Origin: Branchiostoma floridae
Taxonomy: Eukaryota; Chordata; Leptocardii; Amphioxiformes; Branchiostomatidae
Reading direction: 5' to 3'
Assembly: GCF_000003815.2 (NCBI RefSeq)
Contig: NC_049986.1
Location: forward strand, 10,053,292 to 10,117,291
DNA length: 64,000 nt
Part shown: positions 59,493-64,000 of the stretch, piece by piece
Layout: every line of letters starts with the position of its first letter
Numbering within the stretch: position 1 is the stretch's first letter
The notes under the pieces: generated by a model
What the model was told of the DNA's origin: nothing
Database searches by the model: none
The model's input: the letters and a program-made list of their open reading frames with translations, nothing else
Made by a program: the position numbers and the translations under genes

Positions 59493-60600
59493 CTCTTCGC
59501 CAATGGCGATGAGTATGTTTTTGTCGACTTGGGTCTGTATGTAGGTCAACAGCATATAACTCGAGAAATTGTGGATGGAACTTTGTGATTTTTGGTAGGT
59601 GTGTAGCGGTTGTCGAAAGGAATGCCAAGTTCGAAAACGATTTACCTGGCGTTTTCCTACGGTACTGCAGCGAGCTTGGTATGTTTTTTGCAGTTTGTTT
59701 TGGGCAGCATAAGTCAAAATCTAGCTGGGCGATTTTCAAGAAACTTGGTAGGTGTGTAGCGGTTTTGGAGAGGAAGGTCAAGTGCGAAAATGGTTTACCT
59801 GGCTCTTACCTACGGCACTGTAGCGGGATTTGTATGTAAGTGCGTTTGTCTGTAAGCAAGATAACTCGAGAACCCTTGAATGGATCCTGATGATATTTGG
59901 TAGGTGGGTGGGGGTCAAGAAAACGAAGGTCAAGTTCGATAATGGGCCCCCTAGTGACTGCCTAAGGTACTGCAGCAAAACTTTTATTTTTGACACTTCG
60001 TGTTTTGGATATGCTGTGGTCATGATTTTTGAGTGGTAGATAGCCCTTGGGGCAGAGAGTAAGTGCTGTGAGTTTGGACCCCCTAGCGGCTTTTTGGGAA
60101 CTGCAGGCACCGATTTCCTTTCAAACTTTGAACGAGAATAACTCGAGAACGTGTTGACGGATCATCAGGATTTTTTGGTATGTAGATAGAATGAGTACTT
60201 AAAATAATAATCTACATGGAAAGATGCATTTAATTGTAATCAGTGGCCAATTAACAGAAATAAACTGTTTTGTATATACATGTATCTCACTTGACCTATA
60301 TCTATGGACACATCTGTTTGACAGATGTTTGTACTGGAGGAAACACTGACAAGCCGTGAGCTGGACACTGAAAAGCTTGAAATTCTGATTGACCAGGGGT
60401 GCTATCAGGTCATCTTGTACAATCAGGTCTTGTTTTGGTAGCATTTGTGGGGTTTGGGGGTAGGTACTATTTAGTAATACATGAATAAGACCTTAAAGTC
60501 TTAAATAAAGGCATGATTTAGTAATACATGAATAAGACCTTAAAGTCTTGAATAAAGGCATGATTATTTGGCGAAGAGATGGGTTCGTTGAACTCTAGTT
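59493..60600 (+). repeat. dispersed repeat, copy 3, inside the insertion
   Basis: The most complete copy. It starts CTCTTCGCCAATGGCGATGA and ends TTTGGCGAAGAGATGGG, followed by AACTCTAGTT. The ends are short inverted repeats. Four related blocks inside each contain GTGTAGCGGTT or AAGATAACTCGAG. Confidence 0.75.
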
Positions 60601-61988
60601 AAAAAGAGTATCGCACCACTCTAAGTTACACATTTTGCTGCTCCTTTAATACATGCTTAAGCTGTCGCCAGACTGTAATTTCAGGGCCACACAGGCCAGC
60701 TCTGACAGCTCCAGAGCCCACATTCAAAGGTTTTTGTTGCCTGTCCCGGGCTGGCCCTGAACAGATGCAGCTTTTTACCTGTTGTGCACTGACATAGTTG
60801 AATGTTGACACTATGTTTGTATCATTCTATATTTGTTTAAGCTATAAATTGCAGTAAAGCTATAACATGCTGTTAACTACGTCTTACTCTCTAATTTTGA
60901 ACTTTTGGTCACTCTGTCAATAACCAGCTGCCTAAGAATTCCCTTTATGTACACAATTGTTTTACCAAATTTGTTACATAAGTCACTTGAATCCCTTCAT
61001 GCCAAATGCCCTCATAAGGCCTCTTGCAACATTCAAGCAAGGAGCTTTTAACAGTTTGATTCAAGTAACTTCAGTGTACATGAGCATCTTCCATTTGTTT
61101 CAAGGAAAATTTTGTTTCTGATTGCAAACATATCTTTGATAGACAGTTATGTCTTCTGTGTACATATTGTATTTTGAAATCCATGCTTCATAACAATTCT
61201 TGTAACATATTCCTTGTTTACACTAAATTACAGCCATGTTTGTGTTTTGTTGATATAACCCAAGCCAAGCTGTCTGCCACCTATGCCACTTTCAAGCAAA
61301 GGTGTGAACACCTGGCTATTGTTTTCCTCAGGTGCTGAGCTACCCTGCTGTCAGTGCCCTAAGTAAACAAGTTAATTGCCCTTATTGTCCACTTGTCCAA
61401 ACAAAGATATCAAATTTCACCCATGGAGGAGCCAAAACTTGAATATTTGTAATTTTATTCTATTTCAGAAGGTGCAACCATATGCAATATATTTTGCGGT
61501 CATAAAAGACATTTTTAGAAAGTAGACATGTGGTGCTACAACATCCAAGTGGGAATGTACATTGTAAAGTCACTAGGACTTAACAAGACCTTCATGAATA
61601 TTGCCAATATGCCATTTTTGTCAATATTTTTAACATATTAAAGAATATCCTTGTTATTATTGGATCAGCAAGCATGTACCTCCCTGATTGTTACAGAGTA
61701 CTTATTGATGAATACATACATACCAAATTTACTTCAATTAGATATACCTTAGCGATGCACCAAGAGCCTAAAAGCGATAAAATGCAGCAGTGCTTATTAT
61801 TCATATAATTTAATATCAATTATATTTATGTGAAACCAATGAAGTCAGACTAAATCTTATGGACATGATACATGGCCAGTAATTGAAGATTTTATAATAT
61901 TACCACCAGGTAAACATTTATTACACCAGAAAGTTTCCAGGTCAGTTAATTAGCCAAGGTGGGCAAAACCTGTCTTAACAATACTGAG
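60601..61988. other. AT-rich part of the insertion, nothing recognised
   Basis: No coding domain, repeat unit or RNA gene could be recognised on either strand up to the right border of the insertion. Confidence 0.5.
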
Positions 61989-62307
61989 TGCTTCCTCCAC
62001 TCCGTAAGCTTCAGGTGGGGCGCTCGGCCGAGGGACAACAGGTGGCCGACAACAGGCCAGCTCCCACTCGGTGACGGTGGGAGGTTCTTACGCCGTTTGA
62101 AGAAGACCAGAAGGGTCAGGAAAACGACGCAAACTACCACGATGGTCCGGATGGAGACTTCTGACAACAACGCAGCCAACATTGTCCTGTGTTCGAAAAC
62201 AAGTGGGAGGGCGGTGTACTTAGTACTGTTGCCAAAATTTGCTATTTTTCACCATTTGGTACTGAAACAGCCACCAAAAGCTCACAGGACATGACAATCT
62301 ATCTCAC

Positions 62308-62509
62308 CTTGCAATTATTAGATCATATGTAGCTCTGAAATAGGTACAGGAAAATGAGGAATCTTGAAAAACGCCCAGGTAGCTTGGCTCAGAGTTTGAG
62401 AGATATCCTTGCTTGTTTGTCGTTGTGACTTTTCCGCCTGATTGAATCCGGTGCCAAAGGTCATGTGTACTGGTTGTACCAGGTTTCACGGTCATTGACC
62501 TTGTTACCT
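62308..62509 (-). promoter_or_regulatory. promoter region and untranslated exon of P450 gene 4
   Basis: The untranslated exon ends at 62308. 188 bp upstream is AGGTAA-CA-AGGTCA (minus strand, 62496-62509), a DR2 half-site pair with one consensus half. The promoter is preserved although the coding exon is broken. Confidence 0.5.
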
Positions 62510-62875
62510 CAGAATAATGACAGAACCTCGGAATTATAACACAGTTCTTCTCAAAAAGTTTCTCAGAGGCTCTTTACAAGTCCTAATGACGTTTGAAAAA
62601 GTTTGTTGAGAACTCGTTGCAACATTTAAAGACGTCACCTTGAAATTATGCATGTCACCGAGGTATGACGTGTGTGAATTCTTTGCCCCCCCCCCTCATC
62701 TTCTCACGCACTTCTTTTGGAAAGTAGACAGGCTTCCGATCACCTCCCCTACCCAACAACCTAGCGTACCCAACAACCAACAACCAACCTAAAATATTTT
62801 GATACTTCCATCTGTTTTAGGAAACCAAATCGCTAACAAAGACTTTCCTCGCTGACATCACTAGGCCAAGTCGGC

Positions 62876-63058
62876 ATACTGTAAATGCATTTAAGTTCGC
62901 GGGGATTTAATTTCACGGTAGCGAGAAAATGGACTTTTCGCGGTGGATTTAAGTTCGCGGTAACACCATAGACTGCAGTCTAATACCATTATAGAAAAAT
63001 GTTCGCGGTGGTTTTAATTTTGCGGTAAAGTGGTCACCGCGAAAACCGCGAACAGGCT
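62876..63058. repeat. CGCGGT-type dispersed repeat
   Basis: Six or so TTCGCGG/CACGGT/ACCGCGAA words alternate with TTTAATTT, in inverted arrangement around the middle. It is a fuller copy of the family at 1550-1642. It interrupts the duplicated upstream block of gene 4. Confidence 0.75.
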
Positions 63059-63740
63059 TGTGATTGGTTTAGATGGCATGACTATTCGATAACGTCGTCA
63101 ATTATTACCTGCTTGAAAAAAGCAGGTCTTGATTCTGGTAGGGATCTTTGTGATTCCGGACCGATATCTTTAGAACCTCTGGATGGATTGCGATCGCGTT
63201 TGCTATTGGGATAGATATTGCCAGCCATTGTGCTATAGTGCGCATAAGAAGTTTGCTGCAGTTTTGTGGTTCGTTTAAAAAAAAATATTTACACCCCTTT
63301 TTTACTTTTTTTGAGTAGAGTGGTCCCAGTAACTGATACCCAGCTGTGCCATTAAGCACCACTGTGTGCGGGGTGAATCACTATATACACATTAGGGATA
63401 TGAAGTCGATGGCTGCACAGATCCACAACTAGTAGAAAGAGTTACTGTGACCATCCCTGTCACTTATGTATTGAATTAACCAAATTGAATATATACACAT
63501 TAGGGATATGTGCCAGGTGCAGGTGTAACAATAGGAAATAAAAAGGAAATGGTGAGGTCACTAGAAAGTTGTAGTTTGGGATCTCACCATTTACCATAGG
63601 TAGATATATAAGAACAACGATGAAGTAATTTTGCCGAACGTCAAACCATATCAACCCCACAACACACCATACGCACCATCACAAAACAAAATATTTCATG
63701 CAGGCTTGAGTTTTCAGACTTTGGTTTTCTCTGTTTATAG
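63059..63740. other. spacer upstream of the plus-strand P450 exon
   Basis: No P450 exon 1-3 text is found on the plus strand here. A 20-bp direct repeat (TATACACATTAGGGATATG) occurs at about 63385 and 63492. The end is a pyrimidine-rich acceptor (TGTTTATAG). Confidence 0.5.
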
Positions 63741-64000
63741 TAAATGCATCTTGCAAGATTCTTTACGACCTCACTGAAATGGTCACCACTGTTTTGCGAC
63801 AAGAAATCAATTGCCACCGCGAGACCTTGGACCGCGAGAATCCACGAGACTTCATCGACCTCATCCTCAACAGTATCCTCAACAAACAAGAGACCCAAGA
63901 GAAGACCGACGGTTTTACAGAAGAAAACGTCGTGTTCATAGTTCTTGACATGTTTGTCGCTGGGATCGACAGCACAACCATCACCTTACGCTGGGGTCTT
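63741..64000 (+). CDS. cytochrome P450 exon 4 homologue, partial, opposite strand
   Basis: It starts after an acceptor at 63740 in the same phase (1) as exon 4 of the cluster genes and is open to the window end. It reads VNASCKILYD, then [26 protein letters not shown] and the I-helix AGIDSTT before LRWGL. Compared with the cluster genes it is clearly divergent, has two or three extra residues before QETQEKTD, and carries Asp instead of Glu in the I-helix acid position. It is therefore a different CYP2-type gene or fragment. No upstream exons 1-3 can be found within reach, so it may be a 5'-truncated gene, an orphan exon, or the start of a copy whose early exons are too diverged to see. Confidence 0.85.

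Larger units (their letters stand above)
56383..61988. mobile_element. 5.6 kb insertion in exon 1 of P450 gene 4
   Basis: TGCT is present at both borders (56379-56382 and 61989-61992) and once in the uninterrupted paralogues, so it is a 4-bp target duplication. The ends CAGTGCGACTAAGACA and its approximate inverse TGTCTTAACAATACTG form weak terminal inverted repeats. It contains nested copies of a dispersed repeat (56800-57790 and 59493-60600), a CATA microsatellite, and long AT-rich tracts without any recognisable transposase. It is probably a non-autonomous DNA transposon carrying passenger repeats; the class is unknown. Confidence 0.78.
53474..62182 (-). pseudogene. cytochrome P450 (CYP2-like), gene 4, exon 1 split by insertion
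   Basis: Coding exons: 1a 62182-61991, 1b 56380-56224, then 55897-55755, 55480-55261, 55065-54782, 54467-54273, 53999-53864, 53646-53474. Pieces 1a and 1b add up to exactly the 349 bp of exon 1 in the paralogues, but they are separated by 5.6 kb of inserted DNA after codons for EWRK. No splice donor exists at the break, and reading on gives HSVLLRQ and a stop. Everything else is open: I-helix AGMETT, EIQR, FDPRRF, haem loop [11 protein letters not shown]. Differences from the paralogues: two extra residues (EH) in exon 3 and two fewer near the C-terminus. The gene was therefore intact until the insertion. An alternative is that this assembly captured one polymorphic allele. The untranslated exon ends at 62308. 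Confidence 0.88.

Noticed and set aside
1-64000. tRNA, rRNA and other structured RNA genes
   Set aside because: No cloverleaf-like segments or rRNA-like text were recognised by eye; a covariance-model scan would be needed to exclude small RNAs.

Overview
The window is eukaryotic DNA and most likely comes from a cephalochordate (amphioxus, Branchiostoma-like). That assignment is inference. It rests on a tight tandem array of multi-exon clan-2 cytochrome P450 genes, many short inverted-repeat elements with CGCGGT-type motifs, and a full-length tyrosine-recombinase retrotransposon. No search could be run.

Layout. 1-3051: no recognisable host gene, several short repeats, and the left arm of a large inverted repeat. 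3052-14219: a complete retrotransposon of the DIRS order (PAT/Ngaro-like). It is bounded by split direct repeats (A1 ... B1-A2-B2) and carries a Gag-like protein with a zinc knuckle, an RT-RNase H protein and a tyrosine recombinase. The three protein bodies lie behind intron-like sequences. One leader exon ending in phase 0 could be joined in frame to each of three phase-0 acceptors, so the whole element looks built to be expressed by alternative splicing from a single start codon. 14220-27330: the rest of the inverted-repeat host sequence, then a roughly 5 kb tandem duplication (15464-20520 and 20561-27330) with CA microsatellites; the second copy has gained a 1.5 kb terminal-inverted-repeat element. 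These copies also preserve the unoccupied integration site of the retrotransposon. 27331-29928: spacer with a 1.7 kb foldback element flanked by a CAAGT duplication.

29929-62308: a cluster of cytochrome P450 genes, all on the minus strand. Genes 1 (29929-34140), 2 (37756-43289) and 3 (44900-52035) are intact. Gene 4 (53474-62182) is split inside coding exon 1 by a 5.6 kb insertion with a 4-bp target duplication (TGCT). All four have the same seven coding exons, the same intron phases (1,0,1,0,0,1), a conserved untranslated first exon, and a nuclear-receptor-like direct repeat 179-194 bp upstream of that exon's donor. Between genes 1 and 2 lie remnants of a fifth copy (34680-35545): only its promoter/leader and the end of its last exon survive. 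Short elements shared in introns support the grouping ((1,4),(2,3)). At 63741 a further, divergent P450 exon begins on the plus strand and runs off the window; no upstream exons are visible for it.

The P450 proteins are predicted membrane-anchored monooxygenases of the endoplasmic reticulum; their substrates cannot be read from sequence. The repeats explain most of the remaining DNA and show how the cluster has been reshaped: local duplication, loss of a copy, apparent gene conversion in exon 1, and insertional disruption.
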